Shown here piece by piece: positions 21,833 through 31,319 of a stretch of DNA of 64,000 nt. The stretch comes from Segatella baroniae DSM 16972 = JCM 13447 (GTDB taxonomy: Bacteria > Bacteroidota > Bacteroidia > Bacteroidales > Bacteroidaceae). A program made the position numbers and the translations under genes. Below the pieces are notes generated by a model. It had not been told where the DNA came from, ran no database searches, and was given only the letters and a program-made list of their open reading frames with translations. The number at the start of each line of letters is the position of its first letter. Position 1 is the first letter of the stretch. The stretch is taken from positions 144,006 to 208,005 of the forward strand of contig NZ_AUFQ01000004.1 of NCBI RefSeq assembly GCF_000426585.1, read 5' to 3'.

Positions 21833-24496
21833 ATGTATATACACGGACACTTTTATAACGAACAGAGCGAGCGCATCGAGGTGCATATCGTGACTCATAA
21901 CGACCGCACACAGGAGCTTGAAATCGGTGCTGCCGGCAGCGGCATCAGCTGGACGGACGATCCGGTGGAGATAGAAAGTCAGGTTAGTGACACGTTTGAC
22001 GTGTTGCTGAAACATCAAGCTACCGTAAGGCTGCTGGTGAAGAACTTCACCCCTGATTTCTTTTGCGCCTCCTGCCGCGACGCGGTCATCAATATCTATC
22101 GCGATGGGGAGTGTCTGTTCGCCGGATTTATCGAGCCGCAGACTTACTCGCAGCCTTACAATGAGGAAGAAGACGAGATAGAACTGAGCTGCCTTGACGT
22201 GCTGACGGCGCTACAGTACACCAAGTACCGGAATGTGGGCAGCTTGGGCGTGCTCTACAGTATCGTTAAGTCTGAAGCCAAGCAACGCAGTTTCTACGAA
22301 ATTATAACCGGCATATTGGACGGCATAACTGACACTATCGACATTGTTGGCGGGCAGCCTATCCGTTATTTGTATGACGGCAGCAAAGCCATTAACGAAA
22401 GCGAAAATCGATATACTATTTTTAAGCAGCTCGCTATTTCAGAGTTACTGTTTTTAGGAGCTGAAGAAAATGATGTCTGGCAACAGGACGGAGTATTGGA
22501 AGAAATCTTGCGCTACCTGAACTTGCATATCGTACAGGAAGGCTTTGTATTTTATATTTTCTCGTGGGAATCGGTGAAGACCGCAAACCCGCAGGTGTGG
22601 CGCAACATCATAAACGGGCAGACTATTACGACGGCGTTTAAGACAATCGCAATAAATAACGGTAACGTCGCCGATTGCGGCACGACTATAAGCGTCGGTG
22701 AGGTTTATAACCAATTACTTTTGACTTGTAAAACCGAGCGTATAGAAAACGTTATAGAAAGTCCGTTGGACGCCGATTTACTGAAGTCGCCGTTTTTTTA
22801 CTGGCAGAAGTATTGTACCGAGTTTTCTGCCGACGGCGAGGGAAAAAGAGCGAGCAGGGCTTTTAAAGCGATGTGCAAAAATCAAGAAACAAATTATAGT
22901 GAAGGACGCATCACGGACTGGTTTGTGCAAGTGATGGCAAATAGCCGATGGAAATTTCCGAAGAACGGCAATCAAGCCGAAGATCTCACAACTCTGTTTG
23001 GTACAGGCACCAATCAACAAGCATTGCCCAACTGGTTAGGCGCGAATCCCGGTGCGGCAATATTATCTATTGGCAGCGTTGAAACAAATACGGCAAAAAA
23101 TGACAATCGCCCTTTGGCAAAAATCAACATGTCAAAATATTTGGTTGTCAGCGTTAATGGCAATGGTAAAGATGGGGAAAAAGACTGTTATCCCGGGGTC
23201 GCGGACATCAAGGCTAATATCCCATACGCCGTATATACAGGCAACCGCGCGGGTGGCAACTTCTCGCCGTCAGATGATGACACGATTAACTATATTGTTA
23301 TATCAGGTAAGATAGTGCTTAATCCGCTTATGGACATGACCGGACCATATAAGTTTTTACACAACACGGAAAATTGGAATAGTATTTCGTTTATACTGCA
23401 ATACAAAACCGTGCCCAGCCGGGACAATAAGGACGGCAGGTATTACACACGAAAATATTGGAAAGCAAGCTCACCGAGAGAGACCGCGCAATGGGATGAA
23501 AGCACGGATTACGGTTTGGTGCCGTTCACAGGCAAAGGACCTGAATTATACGAATTCGAATATAGCGCGGTAGGTGACGGCACCGATACCGTTTCTAAGA
23601 TATCGGTATTGGCATGTATGTTGATTATCGGTGACAAGTGCGTAGTGGAATCCGGCACACAAGGGCAGGTTACCGATTTTGTTTGGAAAACATATAAGAC
23701 GCGTGAGCAATGCGGCAGTGATGATGAGTATTACCAGCAATGCTTTTATATAGGTTTTGATCCTAAGATCGGTGACAAACTTGTCGGTACAGAGTTTGAT
23801 ATACAAAACAACATCGATTACACGATGGGTATCGAAGCGGAAGGTATAGCAATTCCTGTCCGGAAGGGCGATAAGGTTAACGGGCAAGTTAAGTTTATGA
23901 TTTTAGGACCGGTTAACGCGGTATGGGACAAAATCACACGGCGGCATCCTACTTTTTTCAGACATACGAAATGGGGTAAAGAATCAATACCACTTCTTGC
24001 TCATGTCAGTAACATCATGGTTAAGCAGTTCGAAGTTAAGATCTATAGCAACAACGGATTGATTAACAACATGGATGATAATGATATTATCTATATGAGC
24101 GATACCCGCGAAGAATTCATCAACAAAAAAGACGATATAGAATTTAAGATAAACTCGGCCTTGACGGCGGAGGAGCGTAAAGATTTAGGAGTTGTAAACT
24201 CTGTGAACCTTTCAACGCCGCAGAACATCGCGACCAAGGAGGGTATAATAAGGATTTATGACTATGTCAAAAAAGAACAAGCGAAGCCTGAACAATTATA
24301 CGTAGACAGTTATTATAGAGAATATCACGCGCCTCGAGTCCTAATGAGGCAGAAACTGATAGATAAAGGCGGGATAGTAAATCAATTCTATCATTACGCG
24401 CACCCGGCATTGAATAAGGTATTTTTCGTTCAAGGAATCAGCCGCAATTTGACAGAAGGCTGCGCTGACTTGACAATAAAGGAAATTGACAAATGA
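21833..24496 (+). CDS. Distal tail / hub-like structural protein
   Basis: The 887-residue protein comes directly after the tape measure gene. Its N-terminal 200 residues (VHIVTHNDRTQELEIGAAGS, DVLLKHQATVRLLVKN, CRDAVINIYRDGECLFAGF) look like a beta-sandwich hub domain with a GFIEPQ strand, as in distal tail or baseplate-hub proteins. A helical part (ILDGITDTIDIVGG and after) follows, then a long beta-rich region. The role is assembly of the tail tip. It ends in an ATGA overlap with the next gene. Confidence 0.7.
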   Translation: MYIHGHFYNEQSERIEVHIVTHNDRTQELEIGAAGSGISWTDDPVEIESQVSDTFDVLLKHQATVRLLVKNFTPDFFCASCRDAVINIYRDGECLFAGFIEPQTYSQPYNEEEDEIELSCLDVLTALQYTKYRNVGSLGVLYSIVKSEAKQRSFYEIITGILDGITDTIDIVGGQPIRYLYDGSKAINESENRYTIFKQLAISELLFLGAEENDVWQQDGVLEEILRYLNLHIVQEGFVFYIFSWESVKTANPQVWRNIINGQTITTAFKTIAINNGNVADCGTTISVGEVYNQLLLTCKTERIENVIESPLDADLLKSPFFYWQKYCTEFSADGEGKRASRAFKAMCKNQETNYSEGRITDWFVQVMANSRWKFPKNGNQAEDLTTLFGTGTNQQALPNWLGANPGAAILSIGSVETNTAKNDNRPLAKINMSKYLVVSVNGNGKDGEKDCYPGVADIKANIPYAVYTGNRAGGNFSPSDDDTINYIVISGKIVLNPLMDMTGPYKFLHNTENWNSISFILQYKTVPSRDNKDGRYYTRKYWKASSPRETAQWDESTDYGLVPFTGKGPELYEFEYSAVGDGTDTVSKISVLACMLIIGDKCVVESGTQGQVTDFVWKTYKTREQCGSDDEYYQQCFYIGFDPKIGDKLVGTEFDIQNNIDYTMGIEAEGIAIPVRKGDKVNGQVKFMILGPVNAVWDKITRRHPTFFRHTKWGKESIPLLAHVSNIMVKQFEVKIYSNNGLINNMDDNDIIYMSDTREEFINKKDDIEFKINSALTAEERKDLGVVNSVNLSTPQNIATKEGIIRIYDYVKKEQAKPEQLYVDSYYREYHAPRVLMRQKLIDKGGIVNQFYHYAHPALNKVFFVQGISRNLTEGCADLTIKEIDK

Positions 24497-25989
24497 TTGA
24501 CGTAAAGGTTATAAAGAAGCTCAAAGGCACGGCTGGCGGCAGCAGTTCTGCCGGCATAGGACCTGGTGCGGATAACGTTGCCCGGGAAACAAGACACGCG
24601 GCCCGTGCAGACAAAGCAGAACACGCGGAGTTAGCTGAATACGCTAATCGTGCAGGCTACGCAACGCGCGCGGAATTTTCAAAAGAAGCGCAGACGGTAT
24701 CTGAAGACAGCGATATTTTCGATAAATTTCTACGAAAGGATATCGCAGACGCGGCGCGGGAGTTGATCACCTTCCTGAAGGGTATTGCGTTTCAGGGCGG
24801 ATATGGCATCGACGGTGAGGGCAAGGCGAAGTTGCTCTCGCTGATCGTCAGCGTGCTGCAGTCTGCCGACTTCGACGAGCACTCGCAGGCCGGCTTCGGA
24901 ATCACGCGTCGCAAGGACGGTAAGTATCAGCTGTCCATAACGGATCTGATTGTCTGGGGCAGGGCGATCTTCAACGAGCTGGAGATAAGGAAGCTAAGCT
25001 ACGTCGGCGGGAATATGGTGTTTTCCTCCTGCGGCACCAAGATAACACGGGTGGAGACGGTGGATGCGGACGGGCATGTTACTACGGACGCGGAACGGCG
25101 TAAGGCCTACCGCTGCTATTTCTTTCAGGACGACGGCACGACGGCCACGACGAACCTGTGGAAAGTGAACGACCAGGCGCGCTGCCGGACATTCAACATC
25201 AAGCCCGGCAAGTACGATGGAGTCTCCAACCGCAGCTATTGGCGCAGGGTAACCGCCGTGGGCGAGGACTACATCGACCTCTCCCGGGACGACTGCGAGC
25301 AGGGCTCCGACATGCCGGCAGCAGGCGATGCCCTCGTGCAGATGGGCAACCGCACGGACACCGACCGCATGTCCCTTATTTATGTCATTGTCAATGGCGA
25401 CGACGCACCGGCGATAATATGGTACGACAAGGTCAACTCTTACACGCTGGAGAACAGACGCACGGCCATTATTTCGCCGAAAGAGGTGATGTTCTCGTCG
25501 CAGATGTTCAAGCTCTTGCCCGTAAGCGGTGAGCCCGTTTCCATCGTGATCGACCGCGGACGGTGGCAGAAAGAAGGGGAATACGCCTACTACGAACGGG
25601 TGTCGCACCTCGGGTCGCTGTGGCTCTGCGTGGCCCCTCCGGGCATCACCGTCACCTCAGAGCCATCGGACGGCAACAGCGAATGGCAGAAGCAGGTAAG
25701 CAAGGGCGACGACGGCGATAGCCCCATCGTGCTCTCCATCTTCACCGACTGCGGCAACTTCATCCGCAACGGGCAAGGACAGGTGACGCTCACGGCCGTC
25801 GTGACCCGCGGGGGCGAGGACATCACCGCCACGTTTTCCTCCGCGGCTTTCTCGTGGATACGCAGTAGTGACAACGCCGAATATGACAAGGCGTGGAATA
25901 TCAGGCATGAGTGTTTCGGAAACACCGTGACCGTCAAGGCGGAAGATATATTCAAGCGGGCAGTGTTCGAGTGCATTCTTGAAAGTTAG
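24493..25989 (+). CDS. Tail tip / fibre protein with Ala-rich helix and Ig-like end
   Basis: The 498-residue protein begins with a basic strand (DVKVIKKLKGTAGGSS). An Ala-rich heptad helix follows (ADNVARETRHAARADKAEHA and AELAEYANRAGYATRAEFS), as in trimeric fibre stalks. Residues 100-170 hold a conserved GIAFQGGYGIDGEGKAKLLS and FGITRRKDGKYQLSITDLIV, seen in Bacteroidales tail proteins. The C-terminus (SPIVLSIFTDCGNFIRNGQG and TLTAVVTRGGEDITATFSS) is an Ig-like domain. It is translationally coupled to the gene before it. Confidence 0.7.
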   Translation: MIDVKVIKKLKGTAGGSSSAGIGPGADNVARETRHAARADKAEHAELAEYANRAGYATRAEFSKEAQTVSEDSDIFDKFLRKDIADAARELITFLKGIAFQGGYGIDGEGKAKLLSLIVSVLQSADFDEHSQAGFGITRRKDGKYQLSITDLIVWGRAIFNELEIRKLSYVGGNMVFSSCGTKITRVETVDADGHVTTDAERRKAYRCYFFQDDGTTATTNLWKVNDQARCRTFNIKPGKYDGVSNRSYWRRVTAVGEDYIDLSRDDCEQGSDMPAAGDALVQMGNRTDTDRMSLIYVIVNGDDAPAIIWYDKVNSYTLENRRTAIISPKEVMFSSQMFKLLPVSGEPVSIVIDRGRWQKEGEYAYYERVSHLGSLWLCVAPPGITVTSEPSDGNSEWQKQVSKGDDGDSPIVLSIFTDCGNFIRNGQGQVTLTAVVTRGGEDITATFSSAAFSWIRSSDNAEYDKAWNIRHECFGNTVTVKAEDIFKRAVFECILES

Positions 25990-26028
25990 AAACAAAAACA
26001 TAAATTCAATATAAAAATAAGACTCATC

Positions 26029-27054
26029 ATGGCAACAACAGCAAGGAACCAAATTACCATCGTCGACCTCAACGACGCCAAGAGCGTACAGGTGTATTTC
26101 ACGGCCACACAGGGCTTCTCGCAAGGCTACAACCCTGACACGCATCAGTTCAGCCCGAACTACTCTTCGTCGAACAACGTCATCACCCCAAAGGTGTACG
26201 AGACGGGGGACGCGAACGACCACCTCGCACGGTGCTCGAACGTGAAGTACACCATCGGTGGAACGGCCTACACGGCAAGTTCAAGCAACGCCTCTTACAC
26301 GGTCAACGCCAACGGCACGCTGACCGTCAAGGCTAATCTTAACGCTAATCTCAACGTAACGTTCGAGGCGGACTACACCGACGAGGACAACATCGTCTCG
26401 AAGATAGGTAGCACGTTCACCATTATCCGCAACGAGAGCAGCGGAGCTCTCTTTCAGGTGGTACTCACCGCCCCAAAAGGCAACATTTTCGACAAGTCCG
26501 TGCCCGGAGACCTCACCGTGCAGGCACAGGCCGTGCGTGGCGGTGTGAAGGACGACACGAACGTCGCATACAGCTTTCAGCAGTTCGATATCGCATCGGG
26601 CAAATGGGTACCCGCAGCTTCGGGACGTGCAAACGGCAAAACGCTGACCGTAAAGCCTGATGACGTACTGAACTTCCAGACGTTCAAGTGCGTTGCAACC
26701 GATGCGGGCGGTACTGACAAGGCGGCCACAGCCGAAGCCCTCATCACGTTCGAGGACAAGACCGATCCGTACACTCTTGAGCTGTACTGCCCCACGGGCG
26801 ACAAGATTGTTAACGGTACGGGCTCAACTACCGTCAACGCCCGCGTGTGGCAGGGCGGCAACAAGATTGAGGACGAGAACACTCCGGCGGCAAGCCGTAA
26901 GTTCAACTACTCATTTGCAAAGTTCGACAAGGACGGCAAGCCGCAGAACTGGAACGGTACGACCTCGAACGTCAAGACCGGCAACCCTATTACCGTGCTT
27001 GCCGCAGAGGTGAACACGAAGACCACGATAGTATGTGAAATCTCAAAGAAATAG
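26029..27054 (+). CDS. Ig-like domain tail protein
   Basis: The 341-residue protein starts MATTARNQITIVDLNDAKSV and has at least two tandem beta-sandwich units, FQVVLTAPKGNIFDKSVPGD with DLTVQAQAVRGGVKDD, and DPYTLELYCPTGDKIVNGTG with STTVNARVWQGGNKIEDEN. Each has the pattern hydrophobic-x-L-x-[AC]-P-x-G-[DN] then V-x-A-x-[AV]-x-[RQ]-GG, so they are repeats. Such Ig-like units decorate phage tails and often bind surface glycans. It is 3 bp upstream of the next fibre gene. Confidence 0.72.
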   Translation: MATTARNQITIVDLNDAKSVQVYFTATQGFSQGYNPDTHQFSPNYSSSNNVITPKVYETGDANDHLARCSNVKYTIGGTAYTASSSNASYTVNANGTLTVKANLNANLNVTFEADYTDEDNIVSKIGSTFTIIRNESSGALFQVVLTAPKGNIFDKSVPGDLTVQAQAVRGGVKDDTNVAYSFQQFDIASGKWVPAASGRANGKTLTVKPDDVLNFQTFKCVATDAGGTDKAATAEALITFEDKTDPYTLELYCPTGDKIVNGTGSTTVNARVWQGGNKIEDENTPAASRKFNYSFAKFDKDGKPQNWNGTTSNVKTGNPITVLAAEVNTKTTIVCEISKK

Positions 27055-27057
27055 ACA

Positions 27058-29928
27058 ATGATTGTAGCACGGGCGCAAATTACCATAGCGGGCGTGAAGG
27101 ACGGGCAGGATGTAAACGTCTTCGAAATCAGACCTGACACGCAGGTCGTCAAGCCCACGGATATTAAACATGACAGCGATGTAATCACGGTTCGCGTAAC
27201 ACGAAGCGGGCCTAAATTTGCCGGCAAGGATTGTATCCTTGAGCTTAGTACAGTGGAAAAGGGGTACAGCGGGATTGATTTAATACTCGTTACACCAAAG
27301 GTGTTCTGGTGGGCGCCAGATTATTCATATTTCACACTAAGAGCTCGCACGATACAGCAGTATGGTACTGTGTTTATAAAGGTTTCGTGCGCAGGAGAAC
27401 ACAGGAACACACGAATATCCTGCGTATCGGACGGGCAGGATGGCATGGCTGCCTACATCGTCAGCTGCTCTCCTTCTGTGGCCGTATTTAATACCGATAA
27501 AAACGGCATCCTCCTTGCTGACGTCGGTGTAGCGATAGATGTGAAGCAAGGGGAGCGTGACGTCAACGTTAGCGGGAAGATTTCGGTAGTTGGAGCTATG
27601 AATTTCACAAAGGCCGAGGCGAGGGTGGGTGGAAATATGGTAACATTAAGAAAAGCAGGAGTAGCAATGCAAACGGTGACGAACAACGGCATTGCTACTA
27701 CGCTGCCCTGTACGTCTGCCGCTGTGGAATTGAGAATAGAGGTTGGGAGTGGCATCACGCTGGCCTATACGATACCGATTGCTGTTAATATCAGTAAGTT
27801 TTTAAGTTCGACATACTCTGATCTGAAAGGATTTCATCGTGAATTTACAGAGTTTAAAGGGTCGGAAAGAAATCTGAACGAGTTTAGATCCGGAATCTTA
27901 CAGACCGCAAGGCAAATCAGCACCGAAGTATCCGAGAAAGCTCTGGGGGCCGTGAACCTGCTGAAGGATTCTGAGTTAAAGCGCTTAGATTCAGTCAGCG
28001 TCAGATGGCCACATCTGAATGTCTGTGTAGTCAAGAATAGAGGCTACAACGGCACAAACGCTATGCGTGTAAACCTGTTGGGAATTACGGGCGACGACAC
28101 GAACTATAATGGCTTATTTTGGAGCGGAGAACATGTCGTTAAAATTGAGAAAGGCGCCACCTATACTTTTTCCTTCCTTGCCATGTCACCAGATCCGGCA
28201 AAGGTAGAAGGTGTATGGAGTGAAATAATATTCTGGGACAGTCCGAGCGGAGGTCGGAAATCGCAGATCACTTCAATGAATATAATAGAACAGCTGACTG
28301 CGTCTTACAAGCTGTTCATGCAGACCTTCACCATTCCTGAGACCGCACAATACGAGTATATCGAGATTACGCTGTTTTCTCTAAGAAACGGCGAAGTGTA
28401 TTTTTCCCGGCCTTGTCTTGCAAAAACAGACGTCTATGTCGGCTGGAGCAGAAGTAAAGATGACAAGGAGCGCATTTGTGGTAATCTTCTTGATGGGACG
28501 AAGAAGTTTGACGGTCCTAAATTTCAGACACAGGGAACGCTTGTGCCGAACGGACACGGAGACTTTACAACCTTGCAAAACGCGACCCTATGCCGCTATC
28601 TGTTCAGCCCGGGCGAAATAAAAGCGAACACTGACTATATGCTGTCTGCGTGGATTAAGAACGCAGAGAATGTGGATATTACTTTCCGAGATTGGACCCA
28701 CGCGGTGGCGTCCTGTCTGTTGACAGAGAACTCGGACGGACAGTTCGTTACGGATTCATCGCAGGCAAAGAACGGTTATTCGCAGCTTTCTCCTCACGCT
28801 GGCTTTACAAGGATCTGGGTGCATTTCAGAACCGCCGCGTCCGTGCCGGCACAGATAGCTCTTATTATCGCCGGCGGAAAGATCGAGCTGTACGGGCTGA
28901 AATTAGAAGAGGGCGCGGAAATGACGGACTGGACGGAAGAGAAAGAAACGCTAACGTTCTCGCTGAAAGATTTCAAATCGTATGTCAGGCAGACTGCAAG
29001 GGAGGTTGAGATAAACGTAACGGACGGGGTGAATAAAGCAGGATTGAAGTTAGGCGCAGATGGCGGTTTTACTGCCACGGGAAAAAACTTCAAATTTCAG
29101 GACAGTAACGGCAATACGCATCTTGCGCTAACAGAAGATGGCAAGATGAAGGCAGAGGTCATCGAAGCCGACAAGGTAGTCGCCACCGGCATTCAGAGTA
29201 AGACTATTGACGCGAAGAATGCCACGTTTGAGAACGTAAATCTCAGAGGAAATTTAGAAGGCGTGAGCGGGTCGTTTCGTTACTTAAAATGCGTTAACGC
29301 GCGCGGGGAAACGGTAGCGACATTGAGATTCAGCCAAGACGGCAAACTTGAAATCACCGGCGGGGATTTTCAAATGCAAGGCTTGAAGGACGAAAGAGCC
29401 TTGCGCTTCCTGGCTTCAGACATTTGGTGCCGCGGGGCGTTCGGACATCATCAAAGGACTTGTGCCGTAATAAGAAATGGTATCATGCACGTGTATGTCG
29501 GAGTTGGGGGAACAGACGGAATAAGGGTCAGATTGCCAACAGTGAAGCTCACGTCAGGCGAAACGGTTTACGAAATCCCGATGTACGGCCCCGGAACCAA
29601 AGGTATCCTCGGCGATTTTGGCTCGTTAGTTAACCCTAAGGACCCAAGCCTGGCAGGTGCTCCGATCGATTTAGTCGTGTTTAACTGCACAGCGAACTAC
29701 CTATATTCATTCACGGCGCTCGGAGAAGGGAAAGAGTGGACTGTCATAAACGGTAATGACGACCAGTCTGTTCGGGTTGTCGATATTGGCGGTTGGAGAA
29801 CAGTTCTGGGAGGTGAGGTCTCTAACTACTTCTACGTTAATCCCACCTGGCTTACCCCTGTCAGCGCCGCCGGCAGTCTCGGCCGCGGCGTGTTCCATGC
29901 CGGTATCAGCGACTTGAACTGGCGATGA
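27058..29928 (+). CDS. Receptor-binding tail fibre with carbohydrate-binding modules
   Basis: The 956-residue protein begins IVARAQITIAGVKDGQDVNV, like the start of the preceding gene. The first 250 residues are Ig-like. Residues 290-640 hold two lectin-like jelly-roll units, seen in TYTFSFLAMSPDPAKVEGV ending GEVYFSRPCLAKTDVYVGW, and ANTDYMLSAWIKNAENVDIT ending IELYGLKLEEGAEMTDWTEE. A fibre region follows (FQDSNGNTHLALTEDGKMKA, GIQSKTIDAKNATFENVNL) and a C-terminal head of about 180 residues. It is probably the host-recognition protein and the last late gene. Confidence 0.75.
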   Translation: MIVARAQITIAGVKDGQDVNVFEIRPDTQVVKPTDIKHDSDVITVRVTRSGPKFAGKDCILELSTVEKGYSGIDLILVTPKVFWWAPDYSYFTLRARTIQQYGTVFIKVSCAGEHRNTRISCVSDGQDGMAAYIVSCSPSVAVFNTDKNGILLADVGVAIDVKQGERDVNVSGKISVVGAMNFTKAEARVGGNMVTLRKAGVAMQTVTNNGIATTLPCTSAAVELRIEVGSGITLAYTIPIAVNISKFLSSTYSDLKGFHREFTEFKGSERNLNEFRSGILQTARQISTEVSEKALGAVNLLKDSELKRLDSVSVRWPHLNVCVVKNRGYNGTNAMRVNLLGITGDDTNYNGLFWSGEHVVKIEKGATYTFSFLAMSPDPAKVEGVWSEIIFWDSPSGGRKSQITSMNIIEQLTASYKLFMQTFTIPETAQYEYIEITLFSLRNGEVYFSRPCLAKTDVYVGWSRSKDDKERICGNLLDGTKKFDGPKFQTQGTLVPNGHGDFTTLQNATLCRYLFSPGEIKANTDYMLSAWIKNAENVDITFRDWTHAVASCLLTENSDGQFVTDSSQAKNGYSQLSPHAGFTRIWVHFRTAASVPAQIALIIAGGKIELYGLKLEEGAEMTDWTEEKETLTFSLKDFKSYVRQTAREVEINVTDGVNKAGLKLGADGGFTATGKNFKFQDSNGNTHLALTEDGKMKAEVIEADKVVATGIQSKTIDAKNATFENVNLRGNLEGVSGSFRYLKCVNARGETVATLRFSQDGKLEITGGDFQMQGLKDERALRFLASDIWCRGAFGHHQRTCAVIRNGIMHVYVGVGGTDGIRVRLPTVKLTSGETVYEIPMYGPGTKGILGDFGSLVNPKDPSLAGAPIDLVVFNCTANYLYSFTALGEGKEWTVINGNDDQSVRVVDIGGWRTVLGGEVSNYFYVNPTWLTPVSAAGSLGRGVFHAGISDLNWR

Positions 29929-30008
29929 GGTATAAATTGTATGAAGACAAAAAAGATCGGATAAAATCAAGTAATAGAAAGGTAAAAATGGTCGTGGAGA
30001 GAAGAAAA

Positions 30009-30122
30009 GCCCCCGGCCTGTCAATAGTCATCTCACCTACATATTAACACTACGAGCGAACTCGCACGACCGGGGGCCAATACCCTCATTCGCGAGTTCG
30101 CTCTTTTTTATATGTAAGTGAG
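30009..30122 (+). ncRNA. Structured intergenic element with interlocked stems and terminator
   Basis: Three inverted repeats overlap here. GCCCCCGG (30009-30016) pairs with CCGGGGGC (30070-30077). GAGCGAACTCGC (30054-30065) pairs with GCGAGTTCGCTC (30092-30103), followed by six T. An outer 14-bp repeat, TCTCACCTACATAT near 30030, is mirrored by ATATGTAAGTGAGA near 30109 with one mismatch. The first two stems interlock, which gives an H-type pseudoknot or two competing folds. The T-run ends the tail operon transcript. Confidence 0.6.
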
Positions 30123-30151
30123 ATTTTGCAAAGATACGAAATATTGTGATA

Positions 30152-30394
30152 ATGAAGATAATTGAGATTGTAAAAATTAACAGGGAACTTCTGAAAAACC
30201 TGCGTACGGCAGGAGTGAGAATGAAAGATATGAAATATATAGACCTCTACACCGAGTACCAAAAACTGAAAGGTGACGGTGAAAAAGTGTCCTATATTGT
30301 AGCCTTGCTGGCCAACCGCTATCACGTGAGCGAGCGCACCGTGTATAGCCTCATTAAACGACTCGGCAGTGAGTGTAACCTATTTGCAGTGTGA
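30152..30394 (+). CDS. Small HTH protein at the right end
   Basis: The 80-residue protein starts at the ATG at 30152. The C-terminal half reads ALLANRYHVSERTVYSLIKR, a clear helix-turn-helix. The N-terminus is basic and helical (IVKINRELLKNLRTAGVRMK). It is separated from the tail genes by the terminator element, so it has its own transcript with the methylase. By position it could be the functional analogue of Mu Com, the regulator of mom, but there is no sequence likeness to show this. Confidence 0.7.
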   Translation: MKIIEIVKINRELLKNLRTAGVRMKDMKYIDLYTEYQKLKGDGEKVSYIVALLANRYHVSERTVYSLIKRLGSECNLFAV

Positions 30395-30463
30395 ATAAGT
30401 GGAAAGAGGCTTCTGTCTAACAGGAGATGTCGACCTTTGCCGGCAACTAAAACAATAAAAACA

Positions 30464-31294
30464 ATGAGAAAACAATATCTTTCCGCACCGCTGCCTTTCC
30501 AAGGGCAGAAGCGCATGTTTGCTAAGGAGTACATCAAGGCACTCCGGCAGTTCCCTGACGATACAACCTTTGTGGACTTGTTCGGAGGCAGCGGTCTGCT
30601 GTCCCATATCGCCAAGTGCCAGAAACCGAACTCCACCGTTGTGTATAATGATTTTGACGGCTATCGCAGACGGCTGGAAGCCTTGTCACAGACAAATGCC
30701 CTGCTGGCAGAACTGCGGGCGATAGTGGACGTGCCACGCCATAAGGCCATTGTGGGCGCACAGCGTGAGCGTGTGCTGTCCTGCATACGCAAGCATGAGC
30801 AGGATTACGGATATGTCGACTACATCACGCTGTCCTCATCCATCCTCTTTTCGATGAAGTATGCCACCGAGTATGCAGGCTTGGAGAAGGAGACCTTATA
30901 TAACAACATCAAGGGGGTGGATTATCCACCCTGTGAGGATTACCTTGACGGACTGACCATTACCTCCTGTGATTACAAGAAGGTGTTTGAGCGTTACAAG
31001 AATGTGCCTGGCGTGGTGTTCCTCGTTGATCCGCCCTATCTGAGCACAGACATCAAGACCTACAGAATGTGCTGGAAATTGTCCGACTACCTTGATGTGC
31101 TGACTATCCTCGCCGGACATCGCTTCATTTACTTCACCTCAAACAAATCTTCCATAATCGAGCTTTGCGAATGGATTGGCAAGAACAAGCTCATAGGCAA
31201 CCCCTTTGAGAACTGCCGATGCCAAGAGTTCAATGCCCACATGAATCACAATGCGTCCTATACGGACATCATGCTTTATACTGACGTCGCTTGA
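30464..31294 (+). CDS. DNA adenine methylase (D12 class, Dam-like)
   Basis: The start is placed at the ATG at 30464 (MRKQYLSAPLPFQGQKRMF); an earlier in-frame ATG at 30437 gives an atypical leader. Motif I for S-adenosylmethionine is FVDLFGGSGLLSHI and the catalytic motif IV is VFLVDPPYLS, i.e. DPPY, so it methylates adenine N6. The 276-residue length is normal for the class. It lies at the phage right end beside a thymidylate-synthase-family gene, where Mu has its DNA-modification gene, and probably protects phage DNA from restriction. Confidence 0.9.
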   Translation: MRKQYLSAPLPFQGQKRMFAKEYIKALRQFPDDTTFVDLFGGSGLLSHIAKCQKPNSTVVYNDFDGYRRRLEALSQTNALLAELRAIVDVPRHKAIVGAQRERVLSCIRKHEQDYGYVDYITLSSSILFSMKYATEYAGLEKETLYNNIKGVDYPPCEDYLDGLTITSCDYKKVFERYKNVPGVVFLVDPPYLSTDIKTYRMCWKLSDYLDVLTILAGHRFIYFTSNKSSIIELCEWIGKNKLIGNPFENCRCQEFNAHMNHNASYTDIMLYTDVA

Positions 31295-31319
31295 ATAACA
31301 TTCTAATACCGTTTGAACG

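Noticed and set aside
24493..29928. Diversity-generating retroelement acting on the tail fibre
   Set aside because: No reverse transcriptase and no template/variable repeat pair were seen in the window.
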